Of a stretch of 64,000 nt of DNA, positions 43,407 through 51,700 are shown piece after piece. Made by a program: the position numbers and the translations under genes. The notes under the pieces are model-generated. The model saw nothing but the letters and a program-made list of their open reading frames with translations, had not been told where the DNA came from and did not search any database. This DNA comes from Sorangium cellulosum So0157-2 (lineage in GTDB: Bacteria; Myxococcota_A; Polyangia; Polyangiales; Polyangiaceae). Each line of letters begins with the position of its first letter. The first letter of the stretch is position 1. The stretch spans positions 13,496,501 to 13,560,500 of the forward strand of contig NC_021658.1 in the NCBI RefSeq assembly GCF_000418325.1, in the 5' to 3' direction.

Positions 43407-44426
43407 TCAGCGGGCCTTGGCCCGGAAGGGCTCGGCCATGGCGACATGGACCTTGCGCGGACCCCGGAAGGGCGTGCGTCCGTGGGCGACGAGCATGTTG
43501 TCCACGAGCAGCACGTCCCCTTCCTGCCAGGGGAACTCCACGGCGACCTGCCTGTAGACCTCGCGTATCTCGTCGAGGACCGAGCTCTCGATGGGAGACC
43601 CGTCGCCGTAACACGCGTTGCGGGGCAGGTCGTCCTCGGGGAAGACCGCGAGGAGCGCCTCGAGCACCGCCGGCTCCAGGTTGGAGACGTGGAACAGGTG
43701 GGCCTGGTTGAACCACACGTGCTCTCCGGTGCGCGGGTGGGTGGCCACGGCCTGGCACACCTGCCGCGTGCGCAGCTCGCCGCCCGGCTTCCACTCGCAC
43801 GCGATGCCGTGCTCATGGCAGAAGCGCTCGACCGCGGCCCGGTCGTTCGTGCCGAAGACCTGCTGCCACGGGACGTCCAGGCCGCTGCCGTAATTGCGCA
43901 CGTACATCACCTTCCTCGCGGTGAAGCGCTCGCGGATCCGGGCAGGGACGCGGCGGAACACCTCTCGGCTGTCCGCGAGCGGGGTGCTGCCCCCCTCGGC
44001 GGCGGCCTGGGCGCAGTGGAACCAGATCTTGAGCGGCCACTCGAGCGTGTACGACTGCTCGTTGTGGAGCGGGATGTGCTGGTGGGCCGGGTACTCCGTC
44101 GACGTGTAGATGCGACTCTGCAGGTGCGACCGCGGCGTCGATCCGAACGTGTAGTCGAGCAGCTCCGGCGTCACGAGCTTCACGAAGGCCTCGAAGTCCG
44201 CGAGCGCGCGCACCGGGAACCCGCGGAACAGCACCGCTCCGTACGAGGTCAGCGCCTCGTCCGCGCACGCCCGGACGGCCGCGGCGAGCGCGGGGACGGC
44301 GGCGGCGTCGCCGCGCCGGAGCGGGCTCGCGATCAGGGGGAACGCGGCGCCGGGGAGGCAGGACCGCGCGAGGCCGTCCGCCTCACCCCGCGGCGCCGCC
44401 GGCGACACGGCGTGGAGCTCCGTCAC
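43407..44426 (-). CDS. Stand-alone TauD/SyrP-type Fe(II)/2OG hydroxylase
   Basis: This 339-residue enzyme belongs to the TauD/SyrP group that beta-hydroxylates aspartate or other residues bound to NRPS carriers. The iron ligands are His121-Asn-Glu123 (PLHNEQSY) and His315 (VAHGRTPFRGPRK), with Arg324 for 2-oxoglutarate. Other family marks are GAVLFRGFPV and EGDVLLVDNMLVAHGR. It resembles the hydroxylase domain fused to the NRPS ending at 20144 but is clearly diverged. The likely substrate is one of the two Asp residues, probably the one loaded by the first module of that NRPS. The GTG start overlaps the MbtH stop by four bases (GTGA), and the next NRPS starts 9 bases later. Confidence 0.88.
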   Translation of the reverse strand: MTELHAVSPAAPRGEADGLARSCLPGAAFPLIASPLRRGDAAAVPALAAAVRACADEALTSYGAVLFRGFPVRALADFEAFVKLVTPELLDYTFGSTPRSHLQSRIYTSTEYPAHQHIPLHNEQSYTLEWPLKIWFHCAQAAAEGGSTPLADSREVFRRVPARIRERFTARKVMYVRNYGSGLDVPWQQVFGTNDRAAVERFCHEHGIACEWKPGGELRTRQVCQAVATHPRTGEHVWFNQAHLFHVSNLEPAVLEALLAVFPEDDLPRNACYGDGSPIESSVLDEIREVYRQVAVEFPWQEGDVLLVDNMLVAHGRTPFRGPRKVHVAMAEPFRAKAR

Positions 44427-44650
44427 GACGACCGGCCCTCCTGCGCGTCCATCTGCTTGCGCAGGCTGAGCGGCCGCATGTCGGTCCAGACCTCCTTGAT
44501 GTGATCGAGGCACTCCGCCTTGGTGCCGGCCTTGCCCGCGTCGCGCCATCCGAGCGGGTTTTCCCGGTACTCGGGCCATATCGAGTACTGCTCCTCGTGG
44601 TTCACGACGACTTTGTAAATGGTGTTGTCTTCATGCTCTTCGCTGGCCAT
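44423..44650 (-). CDS. MbtH-like NRPS A-domain activator
   Basis: This 75-residue protein has the full MbtH signature: NHEEQYSIWP, NPLGW and VWTDMRP, with the conserved tryptophans. MbtH proteins bind A domains and are needed for their solubility or activity; one copy often serves a whole cluster. The ATG at 44650 has GGAGGAG just upstream. Another ATG at 44686 overlaps the acylase stop in an ATGA arrangement, so a 12-residue longer form is possible. It lies between the acylase and TauD genes, overlapping the latter by four bases. Confidence 0.96.
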   Translation of the reverse strand: MASEEHEDNTIYKVVVNHEEQYSIWPEYRENPLGWRDAGKAGTKAECLDHIKEVWTDMRPLSLRKQMDAQEGRSS

Positions 44651-44682
44651 GGACTCCTCCGTTCGAGATGTGGTGTTCGATG

Positions 44683-47055
44683 TCATCGGCGCTCGGGAAC
44701 GAGCGTGAGCGTGCGCGCGGCCGGGCCTGACAGGAGCGGCAGAGGGCGCCCGTCGACCCAGGCGCGCTGCTGATCGCGGTAGTGGGGCGACAGCGGATCT
44801 CCCGACTGGCCGGCCGGCATGTGCAGGATGCCGTCGGGCTCGTGGCCCGGCGCGACGACGAGCCGCTCGCTGGCGCCGAGCGTGCGGGTCGCGAGGCGCA
44901 CGCAGAAGCCGCAGCCCGGGAGCGGCTCGTCGGGCATGTTGAGGCGCGCGGCGAGCTCCGGCGCCCGGCCGAGCGGGTGCGCGATCCGCACCCGGCTCAC
45001 CGCGCCCCAGGGGATCTGGTCGACGGGTCGCCCGCCGTGCTCCTCGCGGAGCGCGGTCACGGCCCTCTCCAGCGCCGCGAGGACGAAGGCGTCCCAGCCG
45101 CCCTCCGGCGCCGGCACGAGGTCGGGCGACCGCTCGCCGAGCGCGCGCTGGAGCGGCGTGTCGATGTCCGGCAGCGCGAGCGAGAGGGTCGGCTCCGCGG
45201 CGCGGCCCGCGCCGAGCCACGCGGCGAACACCGCGTCGGCGAGGGCGCGTCGGAACCGCATCAAGAGCGGCAGTCCGACGCCGGCCACGTCCGCCCGGCC
45301 GTCCCACGCCGCGATCGCGCGCCGCGCCTCGGCGAGCGCCGGCCGGCGGGACAGCGCCGCGCCGTCGAGCGCGCGCAGCGCGAGGTCGCGGTAGACGTCG
45401 AAGAACCTGGCCTCGGTGTCGAGCTGCAGCGCGAACAGGTCCGCCTCGGTGACGGGGCGCGCCTCGCGCAGGCGCTCGGTGATGCGGTAGGCGCGGTAGC
45501 CGTTCGCGTAGTCGCGGCCGAGCGCCGGCGCGCCTTCGCCGAGCGGCATGCGGTGGTTGGCGTTGACGACGAACCCCGACGGCGGATCGACGACGCGCGG
45601 CAGCGCGGCGGGGGGCACGTAGCCGTCCCAGCCCGCGCGCCCGTCCGCCCACGAGACGCTGACCGAGCCGTCGAAGCCGCGGCGCCGCGGCACGCGCCCG
45701 GTGACGGTCCACGCGACGCGGCCGCGCCGGTCGGCCAGGAGGACGTTGCACCCGGGCCCGCCGGCGGCGTTCATCACCGCGGCCGCCTCCTCGATGCTGC
45801 GGGCGTCATCCATCTCGAGGAGCCCGAGGTCGACCCCCTCGGGATCGAGCGCCGTCCAGCGGACCGCGACCTCCGCTCCGAGGAGCGGCCGCGGCGCGAC
45901 GCGCCCCCAGATCGTGCCGCGGACGGTGACGGCGACGTCGGGCTCGCCGCGCACCTCGATCGTCTCCTGCGCGACGTCGAACCGCCTCCACCCGTCGGGC
46001 GTCCGGTACTCGCCGGGGCGCTCGGGGTGGGTCTCGATCTGGACGAGATCCATCGCGTCGCCGTCGAGGTTGGTCATCCCCCAGGCGACATGGCCGTTGG
46101 TCCCCGCGATGACCATGGGCACGCCGGGCAGCACGACGCCCGCGATCTCGCGGCCTTCGTAGCGGAGCTCCGCGCGATAAAAGATGTTGGGGACGCCGAG
46201 CTCGAGGTGCATGTCGTTCGCGAGGATGGCGCGGCCGTCCCGCGTCCTTTGCCCGGCCACCGCCCAGCCGTTCGAGCCGACCGGCGCCTCGCCGGCGTCG
46301 TCGCTGAGCACCGCGGCGGCCCACGCGCGCTCCCGGCTCTCTGCCACGAGCGCCCGCAGCTCCTCGGACGGCAGCGGCGGCGTCGCGGGCGCGTGGGCGC
46401 CGAGCAGCGCCTTCGTGTAAGGGTCCGTGTCCTCGAACAGGAAGGCCGTCACGCGCTTCGGGAGGGTGCGCGTCAGGACCGTGCGCGTCCGCTCCGCGTC
46501 CTCGGTGACGCTGAGGGCGTTGAACATCCCCAGCACGACGAGGATGCTGTCCTCGGGGCGCCACGGCTCGGGCCGATAGCCCAGCTGCTGGAACTCGACA
46601 GGCAGCGTCTCCGCGCTCCGGAGATAGGCGTTGACGCCCTCGGCGTACGCGTCGAGCGCGGCGCGCTGGCTCGCGGGCAGGCGCGCCAGGATCGCCGGCG
46701 CGGCCTGCGGGAAGCCGTAGAGCCGCTGCCGGGTGTCGGCCTCCAGCAGATCGCGCCCGAGGACCTCGGCGAGGCGTCCTCCGCTGCTCCGGCGGAGCAG
46801 ATCCAGCTGGAACAGCCGGTCGCGCGCCGTGGCGACGCCGAGGGCCCGGAGGGCGTCCAGCCGCGAGGCGGCGCGGATCGCGGGGATCCCGAGGCCGTCG
46901 ACCGCGATGGTCGCCGCGCCCTCGAGGCCGGACACGGTCGTCGCGCTGCCGGCGCGCGGCGCCGGGGCGCGGACGTCGGCCTGGTTTCCCTCCGCGCAGC
47001 CGGCGATCGCCAGCGCGAGGAGCGCCGAGAGGTAGAGTGAGCGGACGTTGCGCAT
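44683..47055 (-). CDS. Penicillin-acylase-family Ntn hydrolase (PvdQ/QuiP-like), lipoprotein
   Basis: This 790-residue precursor has a lipoprotein-type signal ending at Cys20 (LAIAGC), so it acts outside the cytoplasm. The alpha-beta processing site and nucleophile are visible as Gly260-Ser261-Asn262 (VGSNGWAVAG), followed by ILANDMHLELGVPNIFYRAEL. Length and layout match penicillin acylases and acyl-homoserine-lactone acylases. In pyoverdine maturation the related PvdQ removes the fatty acyl chain in the periplasm. Here the assembly line starts with a fatty-acyl ligase and an exporter gene overlaps this gene by one base, so the same deacylation role is likely. A resistance or quorum-quenching role cannot be excluded. 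Confidence 0.9.
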   Translation of the reverse strand: MRNVRSLYLSALLALAIAGCAEGNQADVRAPAPRAGSATTVSGLEGAATIAVDGLGIPAIRAASRLDALRALGVATARDRLFQLDLLRRSSGGRLAEVLGRDLLEADTRQRLYGFPQAAPAILARLPASQRAALDAYAEGVNAYLRSAETLPVEFQQLGYRPEPWRPEDSILVVLGMFNALSVTEDAERTRTVLTRTLPKRVTAFLFEDTDPYTKALLGAHAPATPPLPSEELRALVAESRERAWAAAVLSDDAGEAPVGSNGWAVAGQRTRDGRAILANDMHLELGVPNIFYRAELRYEGREIAGVVLPGVPMVIAGTNGHVAWGMTNLDGDAMDLVQIETHPERPGEYRTPDGWRRFDVAQETIEVRGEPDVAVTVRGTIWGRVAPRPLLGAEVAVRWTALDPEGVDLGLLEMDDARSIEEAAAVMNAAGGPGCNVLLADRRGRVAWTVTGRVPRRRGFDGSVSVSWADGRAGWDGYVPPAALPRVVDPPSGFVVNANHRMPLGEGAPALGRDYANGYRAYRITERLREARPVTEADLFALQLDTEARFFDVYRDLALRALDGAALSRRPALAEARRAIAAWDGRADVAGVGLPLLMRFRRALADAVFAAWLGAGRAAEPTLSLALPDIDTPLQRALGERSPDLVPAPEGGWDAFVLAALERAVTALREEHGGRPVDQIPWGAVSRVRIAHPLGRAPELAARLNMPDEPLPGCGFCVRLATRTLGASERLVVAPGHEPDGILHMPAGQSGDPLSPHYRDQQRAWVDGRPLPLLSGPAARTLTLVPERR

Positions 47056-48755
47056 CAGAGCTCCTGCTTTGCGGCCGTGAGGGCCTCGTGGTCGCGGGCG
47101 CCGGGCGCGGCGGGGGCCGCGGGCAGCTCGGTCAGGCGGCCGAAGTCGAGCCGCAGGCAGCGATCCGCGAGCGCGAAGTACTGGTCGTCATGGGTGATGA
47201 CGAGGGCGGTCTTGCCCCGCGCGCGGAGCTCCGGCAGGAGCTCGGTGTAAAAGACCCTTCGAAACTGCGGGTCCTGGTCGGACGCCCACTCGTCGAAGAC
47301 GTAGAACGGCCGGTCCTCCAGGTACGCAGTCAGCAGGGCGAGGCGCTTGCGCTGACCCTGCGAGAGGCCGCTCACGCGCAGCGCGCCCTCCTCGACGCGC
47401 ACCCGGTGATCGAGCTGCAGCCGCTCGAGGTAGCGCCGGGCGCGCTCGTCGAGGCTGGGGTCGTCCAGGCCGAGCAGGTGCTCGAAGAGGTGGTACTCCG
47501 CGAAGACGACCGAGAAGAGCTGCCGGTACCGCGCGCGGTTCGCGTCGTCGATCGGCGCGCCGTCGAGCCGGAGCTCGCCGGACTCCGGCGCGTAGAGGCC
47601 GAGGAGCAGCAGGGACAGCGTCGTCTTGCCGCTGCCGTTGCCGCCCACGAGGAACACGAGCTCGCCGGGCCGAAAGGTCAGATCGATGGGCCCGAGCTGG
47701 AAGCTGCCTTCTTCCTTCTCCCGGTAATACCGGTGCGTGACGCCGGAGAGCGCGATGCGCTCGAACGCGGCCGGGCCCTCCTCGAGGGCTTCGTTCGTGG
47801 GCCCGTCGAGCGCCGGCGTCGGTTCCTGCTCCGGCGTCAGCGCGAGCCCGAGCGCGCTCGCCTTCGAGAGCGCGACGCTGGCGCGCCCGACGGCCGGCAG
47901 GAACTCGACCGTCTGCGCGAACGGCGTCATCAGGAAGAGCATCGCCAGCACCACGCCGGACACCGCCGGCGGCGCGAGGCCTGCCCAGGCCGGGAGCGCG
48001 AACAGCGCGAGCCCGAGGACGGCGTAGAAGAGCAGCGCGCCCCAGCCCATCGCGACCGCGTACTCGGTCGTGCCCGCCACGAGCTCGCGCTGGTACGTCG
48101 CGACGCTGCCGCCGAGGACGTCGGACAGGAACGACCGGCCGCGCCGGCCGTGCATCTTGAGCTCCTTGATCCCGCCGGTCAGCCCGCGGAAGTGCTGGAA
48201 CAGGGCGTCGCTGGTCTCGCGGGCGCGCGTGAAGGCGCCGATCGCGCGCCGCGCGTGCCACCGGAAGAGCGCGGCGCCGACCCCCATCGCGCCGAGCACG
48301 ATCGCCAGCGCCGACCCCGAGATGTGTCCGATGTACGCCAGGCAGCCGAGGACGGTGGCCACGTTGACGCAGAGCAGGGGCAGCACGACGTAGGCCTGCG
48401 TGATGACGGCCGGATCGTCGTTGAGCGCCGCCAGCAGCCGGTGGGCGCCGAGCTGCTCGACGTGGCGCAGCGGCGCGTCGAGGATGCGCCGGCTGAGCTG
48501 CATGCGCAGCTCCGCGATCATGGCCTGTCCGAGGCGGGTCAGGAGCACCTGGGACACGGCCCTGCTCAGCACGCCGACGGCGGCGAGCCCCGCGAAGCCC
48601 CACGCGAGCTGCGCCGCGGGGCGGCCGTCGCCCGAGAGCGCCTCCTGGACGAGGGAGATGACGCCGGCGCCGGCGAGCCCGCTGATCGCGCCGGCGGCGA
48701 CGGCGATCAGGAGGGGCCGGCGGGCGCGGCGCACGAGGAAGCCGAGCGCGCTCAT
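47055..48755 (-). CDS. Cyclic-peptide/siderophore ABC exporter, PvdE type
   Basis: This 566-residue half-transporter has an N-terminal six-helix membrane domain and a C-terminal ATPase. The ATPase has Walker A GGNGSGKTT near residue 372, signature LSQGQRKRLAL near 464 and Walker B FYVFDEWASDQDP near 488. The DEWASDQDP ending and GIKELKMHGRRGRSF in the membrane domain are typical of the PvdE/SyrD group, which exports NRPS peptides across the inner membrane. It overlaps the PKS stop by four bases and the acylase start by one base. It most likely moves the acylated precursor to the periplasm, where the acylase can act. Confidence 0.93.
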   Translation of the reverse strand: MSALGFLVRRARRPLLIAVAAGAISGLAGAGVISLVQEALSGDGRPAAQLAWGFAGLAAVGVLSRAVSQVLLTRLGQAMIAELRMQLSRRILDAPLRHVEQLGAHRLLAALNDDPAVITQAYVVLPLLCVNVATVLGCLAYIGHISGSALAIVLGAMGVGAALFRWHARRAIGAFTRARETSDALFQHFRGLTGGIKELKMHGRRGRSFLSDVLGGSVATYQRELVAGTTEYAVAMGWGALLFYAVLGLALFALPAWAGLAPPAVSGVVLAMLFLMTPFAQTVEFLPAVGRASVALSKASALGLALTPEQEPTPALDGPTNEALEEGPAAFERIALSGVTHRYYREKEEGSFQLGPIDLTFRPGELVFLVGGNGSGKTTLSLLLLGLYAPESGELRLDGAPIDDANRARYRQLFSVVFAEYHLFEHLLGLDDPSLDERARRYLERLQLDHRVRVEEGALRVSGLSQGQRKRLALLTAYLEDRPFYVFDEWASDQDPQFRRVFYTELLPELRARGKTALVITHDDQYFALADRCLRLDFGRLTELPAAPAAPGARDHEALTAAKQEL

Positions 48756-51700
48756 CGCCGCTTCTCCTCCGGGTCTGCCGGCTCCTTCGAGGCGTCGTCC
48801 GGCTCGCCGCTCGGGCGCGCCGGCGCCTGCGGGGCTCCTGCGGCGGGGAGCCGCCGCGCGGTCCGGGGCAGCGCGACGAGCGCCGGCTCGGGGCTCGCGG
48901 GCGCCTGGCCTCGCGCGGCCTGGATGCGCTGCGCGACGGCGGCCACGGTCGGCCGCTCGAAGAAGTCGCGGAGCGACAGCTCCACCTGGAACGTCTCGCG
49001 GACGCGGTTGAGGATCTGCAAGGCGAGGAGCGACTCGCCGCCGAGCTCGAAGAAGTCCTTCTTTGGATCGAGGGGATCCAGGCCGAACGCGCGCGACCAG
49101 ATCGCCGTCACCTCCGCCGTGACCGCCTCGGGCGAGAGGCGCTCGGCGGCGCCGGCGGCGGCGGCGCCGGCGCGCCGGGGAGGCTCGTCGCGGCCGGCAG
49201 CTGCGGCGGCGTTGCCGTCGGCTGCGGCGTCGCCGGCGCCGAGCCGCCGGGCCAAGGCGGCGCCCTCGTCGTCGCTGGGCAGGCCCTGGAGCGGGCGCGC
49301 CGAGACGATCACCTGCGGCAGCGCCGCCTGGCTGAGGACGCGGTGGAACGCCTGCTGGCCTTCCTCGGGGCGCATCCCGTCGAGGATCACGTCGTCGAGC
49401 CCCAGGGCGAGGAGGCGCGCCTCGGCGCGGGCGGCCATGCCGACGTTGCGCCAGCGATCGAGGTCGACGGAGACCGTGTACGGTCCTGGGCGGCGCGCGC
49501 AGGCTTGCGCGAACGCGTCGAGGAAGGCGTTTGCGGCCGCGTAGCCCGCCCGCGCGAGGCCGCCGCTCAGCGCGGTGACCGAGGAGCAGAGCAGGACGAA
49601 GTCGGGCCGGAGGGAGCGGGCGATCTCGTCGAGCGCCATCGCGCCGAGCGCCTTGGGGGCGAGCTCGGCGTGGAGCGCGTCCGCCGAGAGCCGCTCGATG
49701 AGCCCGCCGCCCGCGACGCCGGCCGCGTGGATCACGCCGTGCAGGGCGCCGAACCGAGCCAGCGCCTCGCGCGCGGCGGCGCGCATCTGCGCGGCGTCGG
49801 TGACGTCGGCGCGCACCGTCACGACCTCGGCGCCGGCCTGCTCGAGCGCCGTGAGCCGAAGGCGCTGCTCGTCGGTGGGCGCCGAGCGGCCGGTGAGGAT
49901 CAGCCGCGCGCGGACGGTGCGCGCGAGGTAGTCGGAGAGCCACAGCCCGACGCCGCCCAGCCCGCCGGTGATGAGGTAGACGCCGCGCTCGCGCAGCAGG
50001 GCGGGAGCGCCCTGGGCCGGCTTCAGCGGGACCGGCTCGACGGCGGGCGCCCAGCGATGGGGGCCGCGGTAGGCGACGACGGGGTCGCCGGCGTCGGAGC
50101 GCGCTTCTGCGAGGATCCGCGCGGCGATCGGATCGACCTCGGCGGCGTCCGGGGCGGCGGCCTCGAGGTCGATCACGCGGCAGCGGACGTGCGGGTACTC
50201 CAGCGGGATGCTCCGGCAGATCCCGAGCAGCGTGGCGTGCTCCGGGCGCAGGGCTTCTCGCCCGGTCAGGTCGTGCAGGCCGCAGGCGAGCGCGATCAGG
50301 TGGGCGCCTGCGGGCAGCTTGCTCAGCGTGCGCGCCAGCCAGAGCAGGCTGATCGAGCCCCGGCGCTGCGCATCCTGGAACGCGCCGGTGTCGAGCTGCG
50401 GCTGGGGCGCGCCGTCGAGGCTGAAGGCGTGGATGATGCGCGCGGGCCGCCCGGCGTCGGCGCCGAGCTCCCGGGCCAGCGCGGCGTAGTCCTCGGGCTG
50501 ATCCGGGCGAAGCGTGAAGGCGCGCTCCGCCGGGCGCGCGAAGCGCTCGCCGCTCCTGACGCGGGTGACCCGCCGGCCGGCGCGCTCGAGGCGCTCCACG
50601 ATCCGGGGGGCGATCTCCGCCTCGTCCGCGAAGACGACCCAGTGTGCCCCGTCGTCCTCGGGCGGGAGCGGCTCCAGCGGGGCGCGCTTCCACGAGGGGA
50701 TGTAGAAAAATCCACCCAGGTCAGACGCTGGGGTTGAGGTGGACCCGACCGAGGTTGAGCCGACCGGGGTCGACCCGACCGAGGTTGAGCCGACCGAGGT
50801 TGAGGTCGCCTCCGGGCGCTCCAGCCAGTACCGCTTCCGCTCGAACGGCGTTGCCGGCAGCGCGACGCGCCGCCGGCGCCGTCCCGCTTGCAGGCCTGTC
50901 CAGTCCACCGCAGCGCCGGCCACCCAGAGCTGCCCGACCGCGTCGAGCAGCGCCGCCCCCGCCGCCCCCGCTGCCCCCGCCTCGCGGCCCGCGGGCATCG
51001 ACGCCAGCGCGAGCGACCCCCCCGCGACCTGCCGGCACAGCGCCGTGAGCGTCTGCCCCGGCCCGACCTCCAGCAAGATCCGCTCCGGCTCCTCCCGCAG
51101 CGCCGTCACGCCGCCGGCGAAGCGCACCGTGCTTCGCAGGTGCCGGACCCAGTAGCCCGGATCCTGCGCCTCCGCCGCGGTGATCCAGGTCCCGGTGACG
51201 TTCGAGACCCACGCGATCCGCGGCGCGCGCAGCGTGACCCTGCCCACCGCCTCTCGGAACCCATCCAGCGCCCCCTCCATCAGGTGGGAGTGGAACGCCC
51301 GCGACACCCGCAGGCGGCGCGCCTCCACCCCGCGGCCCGCCGCCTCGCGCTCGACCCGCTGGATCGCCGCCGTCCGCCCCGACAGCACGCACTGCCGCGG
51401 CCCATTCACCGCGGCCAGCGCGACCTCCTCGCCGAGCCACCCCGCCACCTCCGCCTCGGACGCCGACACCGCGAGCATCGCGCCCTCCGGCGTCGCCTCC
51501 ATCAGCCGCCCCCGCGCCGCGACCAGCGCGAGCGCGTCGTCGAGCGACAGGCACCCGGCCACGCACGCGGCCACGACCTCGCCCACGCTGTGCCCGAGCA
51601 TCGCGTCGGGGGTCAGGCCCCAGGCCATCCACAGCCGGGCGAGCGCGTACTCGACGACGAACAGGGCCGGCTGCGTCATCGACGTGCGGTCGAGGCGCCG

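Noticed and set aside
29136..44504. A plus-strand open frame of over 5,000 codons opposite the NRPS genes
   Set aside because: It is antisense to well-supported NRPS domains and its Arg/Gly/Ala-rich composition has no domain pattern. It results from third-position GC bias.
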